A stretch of DNA of 64,000 nt from Corella eumyota (taxonomy: Eukaryota > Chordata > Ascidiacea > Phlebobranchia > Corellidae), in NCBI GenBank assembly GCA_963082875.1, contig OY720097.1:13772501-13836500 (forward strand), given 5' to 3'. The notes beneath the pieces were generated by a model that did not search any database, was not told where the DNA came from, and worked only from the letters and a program-made list of their open reading frames with translations. This document shows positions 54,401 through 64,000 of this stretch, piece by piece. The translations under genes were made by a program, and so were the position numbers. Every line of letters starts with the position of its first letter. Within the stretch, counting starts at the first letter, position 1.

Positions 54401-56474
54401 TGTTTAAATTTGTTTTAGTTGTACCAACTTTGTGAGGTTCATGGCAAAATTGGATTTGTTCCTTTTAGTCACTTAGTGGCAGCAGAGCAAGTAGATGGAA
54501 TGCAATCATATCTACTTGAACGTGGAAAAACAAAACCGACCAGGGTAAAATGAAAACTAATTAAAACAATATATTGCTATACTAGTTTTTTACTAGTACT
54601 CTTAAACAATACACACAAACACACTTTTAACAATACATTAAAAATAACTGTGTTTAAATTACCTCCAAATTTATATTTAAAAATTGACTTTTTAAAAATA
54701 ACCTGGTGTAAAATGAATCATTAGAAGAACATTCTTGCATGGAAACTGATACGGTTAATGTTAAAATAATAACACCATTTTTTCGTTCTAATAGACCGTA
54801 TCATCAAGTCCCGAAAAAATTGCAAATCTGTATAAAAAGTTGGCGGAAGCTCAAAACATTGTAGCTGATCGCTTGGACAGGTTTTAAAAAAAAATATTTA
54901 AAATTAATAATTTAACTTCGTGGTATTTCTTAAGTATCTTTTTTATTTTAAAATTGCCTTTATTTATCTTTTTAAGGACGACATGGGCAAAACCCCCTTG
55001 TCGTGACGCTACCAACCGTGACGTCACAAAACCAGATTCTTCGGTGACGTCATCCGAATACAAAGCCCCACTTTACCCCGACCGCCGTAACCGGACACTG
55101 CATCAGAACGAAAACAAAATACCGACATCAGTAGAAAATGAGTTGGAGAAATCACGAAGCTCTTTGTCCTCCGGAGTAAGATCGGCCACGTCATCAGTGG
55201 AAATATCAACTGATAAAATGTTACCTAACAGTAGAGAACATTCTAGAAACAGTGATAAGGGTGATCAATTGAACGTATCGAACCGCAGTTTTAGCCCCAT
55301 ATATCACCATGACAACAACTTGATTAGGACGAGCACACCAATCAATAATAAACGGTTGAACCCTCCGCGTCCGCGAAGATCATCGTCTCTTCCTCCCAGA
55401 CGAAGTTCCTCCCCCTCCCAACATTCGGATAGGTCAACGCCGGGTCAATTTATAACAGCTTCGTTTTCGAGAGAAAAACAACCATTACGTCATAGCTCTA
55501 GAGGGTTGGCATCACCATTAGGGTCGCCTGAGCCCCCTTCGTTTATCGTCATCGAGAAAACCATGGGTCAAAAAAGTATGATTATATCCTGGACCCCGCC
55601 CTTGCTTGATATGGTACGTGTTTTTGATTTATAATATTTTTAGTTAACGCATTACGAATACTGTAACATTTTTAGATATCACGAAGCAACAACATTCCAG
55701 TAATTGCTTATGAGATCTCGATAGATCAACAACGAAAAGTGCAAATCGCAGGAGCTTACACAAATAAAGTAAGTGAACCATATTTCAAATAATTGAGGAC
55801 TTTAAAATTTGTCAGTCGCTGGTTAGCTTATATATACAAATTATATCTTGTCACGCAGAAACGTTTTTTTTTTATTTAGGCTATTTTGGGTGATCTGGAT
55901 TTGCGCAAAACCTTCACAATTCAAGTACGGACTGTAAGCTCGTTGGGAACTCTTTCAACATCTGCCGATGTTGTGTTTACACCGAACATGCACCACAATC
56001 ACTCTGAAACAACATTTATGTCGTCCCTTAACAACTCGCCGCCGATAATAAAAAGTCAACCTTACAAAAAGGTATATTTAATCATACATAACATTATTTT
56101 ATTTAATAAGTTAATTTGACAAAAAAACTTATTTTAGGATGATGTCGACCTACCTCGAAACGCGACTGTTTTATATGACTATGATCCTGTGGTAGACAGT
56201 CCTTATAAATCCCATAAGGAAGAGTTGAAGTTAAGACAAGGTGATTCTGTGATTATTACCGGACAAACAAGATCCGATGGATTCTGTAAAGCTAAGGTAA
56301 TTTTTAACCTAATTTGTTTAGATTCCTATTTAACCTTGTTTCTACCTAAAAAATATTTTTGTTTAGGTCGGCAAAAAATCTGGTTTTGTCCCGATATCAT
56401 TTCTATTACCAAATGATGACGTCACATCAGATGATACTGATCAATTAACGAAGCCGAAAGTGTTTTTGTCTTAG
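31244..56474 (+). CDS. giant coiled-coil protein with RIM-BP-type SH3-FN3-SH3 tail
   Basis: About 56 exons joining in one frame to ~4,143 residues; exon lists are in the four sub-region entries. It begins MKRKRFDTSGDGDK and ends KPKVFLS, stop TAG 56472-56474. About 3,300 residues are mostly heptad-type coiled coil rich in Glu, Lys, Gln and Asn, with many ELxxxNxxL patterns and no membrane segment or signal peptide. A ~350-residue Ser/Lys/Arg-rich disordered block follows, then short coiled coils, an SH3-like fold, a Pro/Ser/Arg linker, FN3 and SH3. The SH3 motifs (LYDYDP with an inserted SP segment, and GKIGFVPFSHL) and the SH3-FN3-SH3 order resemble RIM-binding proteins, in particular the coiled-coil-rich RIMBP3. 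The length is far beyond known RIM-BPs (about 1,600-1,900 residues). A role as a cytoskeletal, synaptic or sperm scaffold is inferred. Two neighbouring genes wrongly joined cannot be excluded. Confidence 0.8.
34223..34255 (+). CDS. possible alternative first exon of the giant gene
   Basis: Within the 797-bp intron 33534-34330, an ATG opens MFKSKNNKRLE and stops at a phase-0 donor (GAG/GTAACC). The next exon (ERVAELEQ, 34331) starts in phase 0, so a shorter product lacking the first ~394 residues would be in frame. No strong TATA box was seen. Confidence 0.35.
39488..39613 (+). CDS. possible alternative 3' terminal exon extension
   Basis: If the donor at 39488 is not used, translation continues 41 codons (VQNRIQRVKKRLYLIGRYVD..., ending IAFDL) to TAA 39611-39613. 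This stretch is richer in G+C than the surrounding introns and codes a basic, helix-prone segment. It would give a ~1,581-residue N-terminal isoform. The splice site AAG/GTACAA is only moderate. Confidence 0.35.
   Translation, partial: VQNRIQRVKKRLYLIGRYVDMLDSLRLTLNNDGLKAIAFDL
39899..45025 (+). CDS. giant gene, central coiled-coil part (exons 20-32)
   Basis: Exons: 39899-40018, 40246-40439, 40615-40738, 40891-40980, 41113-41237, 41346-41529, 41694-41877, 41940-42071, 42766-42961, 43143-43296, 43508-43851, 44160-44346, 44471-45025. Continuous coiled coil (for example ELQKENEELKEEI-like runs in 43143-43296), interrupted by a Ser/Pro/Thr-rich patch (STSPRDFTPCGSMTENG, exon 40615). The last exon holds tandem ~45-residue repeats starting VPKLELGSI. 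The donor of exon 44160-44346 (GTGAAC) and the short introns at 40440 and 41238 are the least certain joins. Intron 41238-41345 is 108 nt, in frame and without a stop, so it could be retained. Confidence 0.8.
42253..42504 (-). CDS. unexplained 83-codon minus-strand ORF inside an intron
   Basis: Lies in the 694-bp intron 42072-42765 of the giant gene, on the opposite strand. It starts MILLKLINFYNSYKAV and ends NRIVLNTVLSFD. Its base composition is less AT-rich than the rest of the intron, and the plus strand is also open over most of it. No family was recognised. It could be a fragment of an inserted gene or element, a nested gene, or chance. Confidence 0.2.
   Translation of the reverse strand: MILLKLINFYNSYKAVIPAELSRDPTSFLTKNNFLNVLYLECLKLRQHDVFIKFDNCAFRMRNTDIGKPTGNRIVLNTVLSFD
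44570..44881 (+). repeat. tandem ~45-residue protein repeat
   Basis: Units begin at 44570 (VPKLELGSIADESDRT), 44705 (VPKLELGSIAEETDRT) and 44837 (VPKLDLGSICEEEE), at spacings of 135 and 132 nt. The first two units are complete and run into a coiled-coil half (ENKLLKRKITELKESL; ENRILRKKISNLESGI); the third is cut short. A weaker VPKFAVP lies in the exon at 43508-43851. Confidence 0.85.
45703..52214 (+). CDS. giant gene, distal coiled coil and Ser/Lys-rich block (exons 33-44)
   Basis: Exons: 45703-45822, 45983-46107, 46404-46551, 47391-47544, 48006-48149, 48355-48473, 49232-49378, 49481-49603, 49770-49944, 50182-50351, 50509-50643, 50875-52214. Coiled coil continues to 50643. Two acidic serine clusters, KDSSSSSDSESDSDE (48355) and SSDSSTSDNDSDDE (49770), look like casein kinase 2 targets. 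Exon 50875-52214 (1,340 nt) is low-complexity Ser/Thr/Lys/Arg, with TPRTPLRGRSPV and KSLSPIRKSKIE and a lysine-rich run KKDRKNKKAVQKKKTKNKK that could be a nuclear or microtubule-binding patch. It ends in a charged helix (ARSEARKWFKKVAKADRDKA). Confidence 0.85.
52432..56474 (+). CDS. giant gene, C-terminal part with SH3, FN3 and SH3 (exons 45-56)
   Basis: Exons: 52432-52654, 52887-53009, 53298-53354, 53545-53815, 53972-54219, 54419-54544, 54795-54880, 54977-55613, 55676-55768, 55880-56071, 56138-56296, 56367-56474. Coiled coil to 52654. First SH3-like domain spans 53972-54544: VYVAKKDYIPASNP, LLTGDTAVAIG, then LYQLCEVHGKIGFVPFSHLV. A linker of Arg/Pro/Ser (PPRPRRSSSLPPRRSSSPSQ) follows, which could itself bind SH3 domains. 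FN3: SFIVIEKTMGQKSMIISWTP, then VIAYEISIDQQ and TFTIQVRTVSSLG. Final SH3: ATVLYDYDPVVDSP, EELKLRQGDSVIITG, SDGFCKAKV, KKSGFVPISFLL. RIM-BPs normally have three SH3 and up to three FN3 domains, so this tail is reduced. Confidence 0.88.
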
Positions 56475-58006
56475 TTACATGTAGTTAAAACTTAAAGCAC
56501 ACCAATCCTTTAATACCACTGTAGTTTTAAAATAATTGTATATACTTTTTACTAATTCTCTTTTTCTAATCTAGATTATATTAACGTAAGCACACTGTAT
56601 TTTTGTTTTAAAAATGTAATATGCACCAGATTCTTTTTATATATTTTTTCTTTATAAACTTTTAGATTTATTTTATATTATATATATATTTGTATTATAA
56701 ATCGAATTTTGATTAAAATAAATTTAAATGTTGTTAAAGAATAGTTAACATCATTACCATTTGTAACTATAGTTTAAATACATTAAAAAAATATTAAGAG
56801 CTAATGTACAAAAGTGGCACTATTTTGTATAAGTGAATTACCAACAAAAAAGGAAAAATTACTAAGTCAAAAGATACATACTAGTTTTTAAAATTTTGTT
56901 AGTTGATAACATGTTTTTTTAACGTGTTTTGTGCGTTTCTGTACTTTAATCAAAGACTGCGTGGTTCACTGCGGCGTGCTTTTTGCCGTTTGCAATCTTG
57001 GCCTGAAACCAAGTGAATGTAACTAATGACACGTAAGATAAGCAAGGTAACACTTAAACGAAGCAGTTTTAGTGGTTAGCAGTAGCATGTTATTGAACTT
57101 TAGGTTTATTTTACTGTATTAAACCAATGGTATTTCTGCATTTAAGAAACAATAACAAAAATGTTTATATTTGCATAAGCTGGCTACATTGTATAGAGTT
57201 AGTTAACTAGTCTGATTAAAACAGTTTTAATGCAAATGTGAGCAAACTGCAAGGGGATTTTTCAAATAAGGTCGTATGTAGTGCAAAAAGAGTAACATCA
57301 TTTTGAGTTTCCAATTACATATCAGTACAACTAATATAAAATGATTGCCAGTCTCCTAGAATTGCCAAAATTCAGAGTTATAAACTCCAAGAATTAAGTT
57401 GTGATTTAGGATACATAGGTAAGTTTTAATATCATTGAATAATAAGTTCTGTGGTGTATTATAACATATTATAACATACCATTGAATAATAAGTTCTTGA
57501 ATAGCGTAAGGCATAACTTGGTGTTTTACTTAGAACCGTTGCCAAATCAATTTACCTCAAGGCCGAAACCACATTTATTTATATATCGACACAGTTACTG
57601 TCTAATATCTCCACAGTTACAGTCTATGCAAATAGTTTATTTTTATGATAATGAACATAGCTTATATTTCTAAATAAGTATAATTTTGCAGAAGTGTCAC
57701 TTTAAAACCTTGTTTGAAACTAATTATACGTATACCTTGACTTATTGAAGTATATTGAACGATAGACAAAATAAGATGTAGATTTTATTTTAAACGTTAT
57801 TTTCGAAAAAAGGATTTTTAACACTTATATTAAAACGAAAAATTACGTCTAGAAAGAATGAAACATTGCTAAGGAATATTTTTATATTTTTTCCACAGAA
57901 ATAGTAATAAAGTATTTATATCAAATACGAAGTCTCATTACCCAATGTAGCATTCCAATCAACGTAATGGTGTAATCATTGGCGCTTTTACCAAACAATT
58001 ATGACG
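56475..58006. other. convergent intergenic region
   Basis: Spacer between the giant gene and the transporter, holding both 3' UTRs. Poly(A) signals are AATAAA 56717-56722 (+) and TTTATT 57784-57789 (- strand). An 18-bp direct repeat CATTGAATAATAAGTTCT occurs at 57433-57450 and 57480-57497. A 63-codon ORF at 57482-57673 shows no recognised feature. Confidence 0.5.
56717..56722 (+). terminator. poly(A) signal of the giant gene
   Basis: AATAAA about 240 bp after the stop codon, the clearest signal in the plus-strand 3' region. Confidence 0.6.
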
Positions 58007-61000
58007 TCACACATCTGTTCCTACGCGTTCACTTGATGTTGTTTGAGGAGCTGTTGTGGTTTTACTGAAGAGGCGGAGCATTAATGACGATAAAGCGCTG
58101 GAAACTCGCGATTTCTTGTTTTGTTTATGACAAAGGAAGGCATAGGCGAGAACGTTAAAGAGCAGGCAAAACAAAATTCCGCATGCAATAATCATCATAT
58201 ACCTTAACCTAGACACATAACAACACAGTGTTAGATCATAAAGGTAATCATTTTAAACAATTATATTGATAACTAATTAGGTTACACTTTTATCTATTTA
58301 TTTTTGTATGAATTGACATTAACGTTATAGAACACAGTACAAAAAAGCCTTACCGAAAAAGACTAATATCGTGTAAAATGCAGTTCGCAGTACCATCTAT
58401 TTCTCCATTCCAAATTATACAAGTACTGTCTATTGCGGCACCAGTAATAATAGGAGCTGGTACCAAACCTTAACAAAAAACATGATGGTTGGTTTTTTAC
58501 ACACAATTTTTGCCTAACGTGCAGTTTTTACTGCTTTTAACACTTGCCCAAGGAGTCAGAATTAATTAGTTAAAAATGTAATTTATTACTTTATTTATTG
58601 GCGTTAGTAAACCATTTTTTTAATTTTACGCCACACCTGTAGTTAAATATTACAACTTGTGTAATTTTATGCAGGGCAAAAAAAAACTATTTACTAATCC
58701 TGTGGGATTTAAACTAAGCTGGTTTACCTTTGCCGATAAAGATTATTTTGCACTAAAGGTTAATTTAAAAAAGCCCCCAGGTAACACTTCGTATATGCAA
58801 GTTTTTACAATTAAATTTGGCACGTTTTAACTTTGTTATTGGTGCAAGTAAAATAATGATGAGAAAATACATTTGTGGCAAGGCTTCTGTTGTTTTTCAA
58901 CAAACAGTCATAATAATTCAAACGCTGCGGCTTAAACTTTACCGTTTTTTCAGGCTTTGTTATTATACATACGGCTACCCAACAATAAACTTAGGCAGAA
59001 AAACAAATTAAAGACAATTTCGCGAATAAATGAACAAGTAAGGACGAATTTAAGGTCGGTAAAGCTGTTTAACTTTATTTACCAGGCTAAGTCACAAAGC
59101 AGCGTTTAAAGATTATAACTAGCTGGGTGGTAGACTATCGAACTTTCTTAAAAATTTAACGCGTGATTAATGTCCACCTTGGACATAAACCCTAAAGATA
59201 AACAACTATGTGTTTGTTTGAAAAGGACAAATATAGCGTGCACACAAAACTCCTTAATATTAGTGTTATGTTTGGTTAGGAGTGATGAATACAGTTAAGT
59301 ACATAGAAGCTTCATGATTCATAATTGTGTGTTTTCGCTATATTTTCTAGAATTTTTTTAATTTTATTATATAAGTTATTTGTATAAGCCTGGGGTATTT
59401 TTAAGGCAAACCCTAAGCCTACTCAAATTCTTATATAATCGTTTATATTAAGGATAAATAACAAAATATGTTTAACTTACCAAACACTCGAATAACTAAA
59501 AACATCACCCCAATGCTTGTACATTTATCGTCAGGATGAACCGATCTGCAAACAACAAGTCATTTCTCAATATTGTTAGTTACCTTAAACTACGAATAAA
59601 AACACAAGAATTAATCAAGCTTATAAATCGAAACGAAACGGGCAATATACCCTTGCTTGTTTCAACTAGTTTGACGTTATCAGGTCAAAAAAAAGCTTTC
59701 TTATCAGTATTTTCAAAAACAACAATAAAAACCTTAAAACAACAGTGTAGATCGGTGTCACCAGACACGCTGCAAGAAACGCGGCCAATGACATCACGAT
59801 CACAAACACGTAGCACATGACGTCACAATTATTGTCCGTGCACATCTTGTCAGCTATCAGATCACCTGATGAAGTCACGGAATCATTCCCCGGTAGCATA
59901 ATCGAGTCGTGACAGACCTTCTACAAAGATCAAACAGACTTAAATTTTTAAGAGTAAACGCAAATATTGACCAAATGACCATAACTGTTTACTTCAGGCA
60001 TTAAGATGACCGACATTGCAAATACAATTCAAGTAAAGCATTTGATAACAACACACGCTCACCTTTGTGTCGCAGGTTAAGAAAAAACAGAGAAATATCG
60101 GAAGTAATGAGGCGGAAGCACACGCCATGGCAAACTTAAGCATTCCATGAAGTGTCTTAAGTAGTTTCTTTACAATAATTCCACCCATTAAAAGACCGAG
60201 GCATAAGACCGGCGGCAAGGTTAATCCTGTAATAAAAAAAGCTTTAATAAAATCCTTACCAATTTGTGCTACAAAAATTATCAAATCCATATAAGTTAAT
60301 AATCCTCTAGTTTTCCCGGTGAAAATATTACAAATTATCCAAAAAAAATTTATTATTACAAATTATCCAAAATTATCCAACTTTTTCAATGCAGACCTAG
60401 CCTATGTTACACGTATATGTATATATATATATATATAACAAACCAAAGTTGAAGAGTTAGGACAACCAAACAACAAGCAATTCTTTCAAATTTGTATGTC
60501 TTACGTGTCAAGATTGAAAAAATAACAAAGATAAAAATTTTAAAATTTGTGTTGTTGTATTATGTACAAATTTGTAGGTATGCAAAAATGTATATTACAA
60601 ATATCTTTTTGGGGTTGGCAGCATACCATTTCAAAACAATACCGTGATTACATCATTCAATTAAAAAAACTAATACTTAAAATACGAATTGTGTGGCCAA
60701 GTATCATTTCCTCGAAGTTGTTAAACACAAAACTGACTTGTTTTCCAAATTAAGTAAAAGACAGTCATTTCAAAAATGTTAATGATCTTGCTAAAAAAGA
60801 TTAACTTGCAATTGACATCGACTACCAAACTGGCTCGGGTTGGGCAATTAATTTTAAAGCGAGTCTGTGATTGAAGATACTAAAGAGCCACAACTGATTC
60901 GAATAAGCCTAAAAAATGGATTGCGGGCAAATACCACTTAAAGAAGTTAAAAAATAAATTATTTTTGCAAATTTTGCAACGACTTGATTGCAATAAACTG

Positions 61001-63443
61001 AACCTACCTTTTAAGTGGTAAATACTTTTTGGAATTTAAACATATAGTCTGTGGTTAAGTTTCACCATAAACATTTCATCAAATAAATCTGTTCGTGAAG
61101 ACTAATTTAAGTTGTGTTACTTAATCAAAATATCTACTCACCGAATAACAAATTTACTGAAGCTGGTGTTTTATTGTAAGCTTCTTCCAAGAACTTTGGC
61201 ATGAACGCGGTCAATGTTCCGACAACAAACATGAGACCAGCATATCCGAAAATAACCGACACATAAACAGGGTTGGTCACTAATCTCTTTATAGTGAGTG
61301 CGAATCCTGTAACATCGGGCAAATTTGTTTAATTGAAAAGATTTCAATTTGGTAACAAAATAACAGGCGCCATAAAATTATATATAATTTATTTATAAAT
61401 TGTAGCATTTTAAAGACACCCATACCTAAAGGTACTTCAAAAAACGAATTTTATACTACGTTATTATTTACACAAAGAAGGTTTGCCTTGTCACTATGGG
61501 GTTAAACACGGTATACCTGCACAAAAAGAAAGCTGGGGCTGTGGTTGCACTGAAATATGATTTGTTTCATTAACCCCTCCGTTTAAAGCCACCCCGTTGC
61601 TATTTAACTCGTCGTCAGCGCGAGTCAATATGTTGTTCCCAGCATGAGGTATAAACTTCACCTTTTCATAATCGTCTGACTCAAGGTCGCGGTGGTTTTC
61701 TTTTTCCTGCGATTTTCCGCTTGGAATATTCTGTCTGTTTGTTCGCATCGTTTTAGGAAATAAATAAAGTGGAAGAGCCGCAACAACCACCCATGCTGAA
61801 ATAATGAGGTAGCCTAACCACCACGCTCCTATCCACTCGCTACTTGTATCTTCAGGGATTTGATCTGCATGCGAATAACAATTTACATACATTATACGCG
61901 AACCGGAAATTTGACTTTGACTTAATTTGTTATGTATTGACCTTGCTTAAGTAATCCGTAAACTGACACTAAACATATAAGTACTTATACCCGCTTCAAC
62001 TCGATCAAAATCCACGTAATATTTGGAAGTCCATGAGCCGACCAAATATCCGAATCCAGGACCAATATTTTGAAACACAAAAGAAATTCCTGAAAAACGA
62101 GTTTTTATAAACTTTTAAAAGGTTAAAACATTGTTTTAATGAAGGATCAATAAAAACACTTTATATAATGTCAGTGACGTATAAAAATAAATGCCATGTT
62201 TAGATATTAATGTTTTGATATACAAAATTGCCTTTTGGGCATAATCTGTTGCGTACAAAACACAAATCTAGTATATATTTAAATATTTTTTTTTTTTTTT
62301 TAAAAAGGTGAGCGATAATAATGTTTGTTATGTAAGGGTTGTTTTTTTTTTAAATAAAGTAAATGGTATGTATAAAATAACTCCTAAACAACAAAATAAA
62401 AAAAATGTGAAAAATATAAAATCAGCTGGGCTAATTTTTAAGAATTCATTCGGTGCCAAAGCAAATAACAATGTTCTGCAATAACCATGTTAATTGTGCA
62501 TTGGTGCACTAAATACCGCCACAGCACGATTTACTAAAATCAGGCCTTGCATGATATTTCGTTTTAACCTTACCTAAATAAACAGGCGAATTTTCTTTAG
62601 AAGCAAAATCGTCAATGTAGGAAGAACTTAGTGGTATATGGACCGTTGAACCAATACCCTACGGCATATTATAAGTAGATTGTATTACAATATATTGTTT
62701 ATTGCATTTTTGGTATTAAGCATTGCGATAGCATTATATCCAATTAATGATAAAATTACCAGCTAAGTAACATATGAAATTAAATAAATATTGCGTTTTA
62801 AAAAACAAAAAATATTATTACATTAGCTTTATAATCACAATCTTAACTTTGTGATAAAAAATGTTTTAAAAATGTTATGTGCAATTAAATTAGTGTTTAC
62901 CTAAAGACATAAAAGCTATTTTTTACCTGAAAAATTTCGCCCAGAACTAAGATAAGATAAAGGTACGGCATCGTGGCTGTGCTGTTTGATGTTCTGTTTG
63001 ACGTCATCACTGTAGTGTTGTCGGAAAAATTATTTGAAGTCATATTGCTGTAATGTTTACAATTAAAAATTAACGTTTAGTTATATCTTGATATAAAATT
63101 TAAAGCAAAATGTATTTATAAATGATTTCGTAAGGGCGACCATTCTATTAAACTTAGGCAATACGAGACTGTCAATTTTAAGCTATGTTTTAGTTCATGC
63201 TTTAGTAATAGATATGTTGCAGCAACCTTAATAAAAAACAATGTAAATTTGCCTCGAATAATTCCCTTTTTTAAATACCTATTTACGTTATTTATTAAAA
63301 CCTACTTACAGGGAGTTTAAATACAAATAATAAGGTTCATTGATCAAATGAGGAATAAAGTTGACAAAACCACCGAGTGCAATTAACATAGAACCTGTTG
63401 CCATGATTCTGGGACGGTGTCGATGACTGCTTAGTTGACTAAC
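58007..63443 (-). CDS. organic anion transporter polypeptide (SLCO/OATP), 5' partial
   Basis: Multi-pass plasma membrane carrier of amphipathic organic anions. Exons: 63443-63310, 63047-62927, 62658-62574, 62089-61991, 61864-61517, 61306-61142, 60226-60063, 59920-59733, 59545-59481, 58468-58354, 58208-58007; 561 residues in frame to TGA 58007-58009. Family marks: HRHRPRIM after TM2; GIGSTVHIPL and SYIDDFASKENSPVYLG; GPGFGYLVGSW; the OATP signature WIGAWWLGYL; FPKTMR; KRLVTNPVYVSVIF; NLLFGLTLPPV; and LVPAPIITGAAIDSTCIIW near the last helix. The loop in 63047-62927 carries sequons NFS, NTT, NRT and NST. A long cytoplasmic loop lies in 61864-61517. The large loop between TM9 and TM10 is short and lacks the Kazal-type CxC...PVCG segment. 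The N-terminal ~70-100 residues lie beyond position 64000. The subfamily is not assignable by eye. Confidence 0.93.
60414..60438. repeat. (TA)n microsatellite
   Basis: Alternating TA run with one interruption, in a transporter intron. Nearby (60327-60380) the phrase ACAAATTATCCAAAA is duplicated in tandem. Confidence 0.85.
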
Positions 63444-64000
63444 CTATATGAAAAACAATTATGTTATGCATTGACTTTCAATATAAAACAGACATATACG
63501 TCAAAACAAAATGCTATAACTTTTTAAACAGAATGTTATACTGACAAACCGTTTAAAAACAAATTTATAGTTCGGTGAATGTTTAAAATCTCAAAAATAA
63601 AATCTCACGTTTTTTTTATGCTGAACCGGTTTTTCAATAATAAGATTTTAAAAGGATTACTTATTGATTTATGATCCAGACTGAAGTGCGACAAATTAAA
63701 TTAGGCGAAACAAATTATAGGTGAGATTTTTAATGTTTATAGTCCGAAACATCACGGGCATTGCTGATAACATCTTGACATATTAAGATAAGGAGTATAA
63801 ACTAATGACCGACTGAACGTTTTCGAGTGTTTGACAAAATAAAATGTTTGAAAAAAAACGGGGAAAGGTTAAGGAATTTCTTTTATAACATTACACGTTA
63901 TAAATGAACCGTATCTTTTTTGCATTTTTAGTTTAAATCTGTTTGTATTTACAATTTGCTTTGCAACTTATAAATGGTTTTATGTGGAGGTAAAAATTAA
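63444..64000 (-). other. transporter intron, no exon seen
   Basis: AT-rich sequence upstream of the first readable OATP exon. No frame with the missing N-terminal helices could be found, so the 5' exons probably lie beyond the window. Confidence 0.55.

Noticed and set aside
57433-57497. 18-bp direct repeat that could be a target-site duplication
   Set aside because: The 29 bp between the copies is simple AT-rich sequence without terminal inverted repeats; more like a local duplication.
59536-59820. 94-codon plus-strand ORF
   Set aside because: Antisense over two OATP exons (59733-59920 and 59481-59545), which carry clear family motifs on the minus strand.

Overview
The window is animal nuclear DNA. 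It is very AT-rich and built from many small exons with short GT-AG introns (mostly 50-800 bp), and the genes are conserved metazoan families packed closely on both strands. This compact style, together with chordate-like families (a two-DCX DCDC2 gene, hydroxylysine kinase, ATM, a RIM-BP-type SH3/FN3 protein), fits an invertebrate chordate, most likely an ascidian tunicate such as Ciona or a relative. That assignment is an inference. There is no operon, CRISPR array, rRNA or convincing tRNA, and I saw no intact transposon. All exon limits were read by eye from splice signals and reading-frame continuity; every multi-exon model below closes in frame.

Layout, left to right: (1) 89-6005 (+), the last ~1,095 codons of ATM kinase, with its 5' part lying off the left edge. 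(2) 6183-8304 (-), ATP synthase F0 subunit b (ATP5PB), tail to tail with ATM. (3) 8956-10232 (+), ribosomal protein eL42 (RPL36A/RPL44), head to head with ATP5PB. (4) 10571-12482 and 13268-14819 (-), two tandem hydroxylysine-kinase-like genes with the same six-exon structure. Between them, at 12888-13063 (+), is a candidate tiny gene for a secreted cationic peptide. (5) 17233-27982 (-), a DCDC2-like doublecortin gene of 13 exons with a long acidic tail and a probable internal promoter giving a one-DCX form. (6) 31244-56474 (+), a giant gene of about 56 exons and ~4,143 codons: a very long coiled coil followed by a basic/serine-rich linker and an SH3-FN3-SH3 tail of RIM-binding-protein type. 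(7) 58007-63443 (-), most of an organic anion transporter (SLCO/OATP), whose 5' end lies off the right edge.

The genes are mixed housekeeping and specialised functions: DNA damage signalling, mitochondrial ATP synthesis, translation, lysine catabolism, microtubules/cilia, a giant scaffold and membrane transport. Nothing suggests they form one pathway. The observations most worth a second look are the small peptide gene, the architecture of the giant protein and its internal alternative ends, the OATP that appears to lack its Kazal-type loop, the internal DCDC2 promoter, and a miRNA-like hairpin in a DCDC2 intron.
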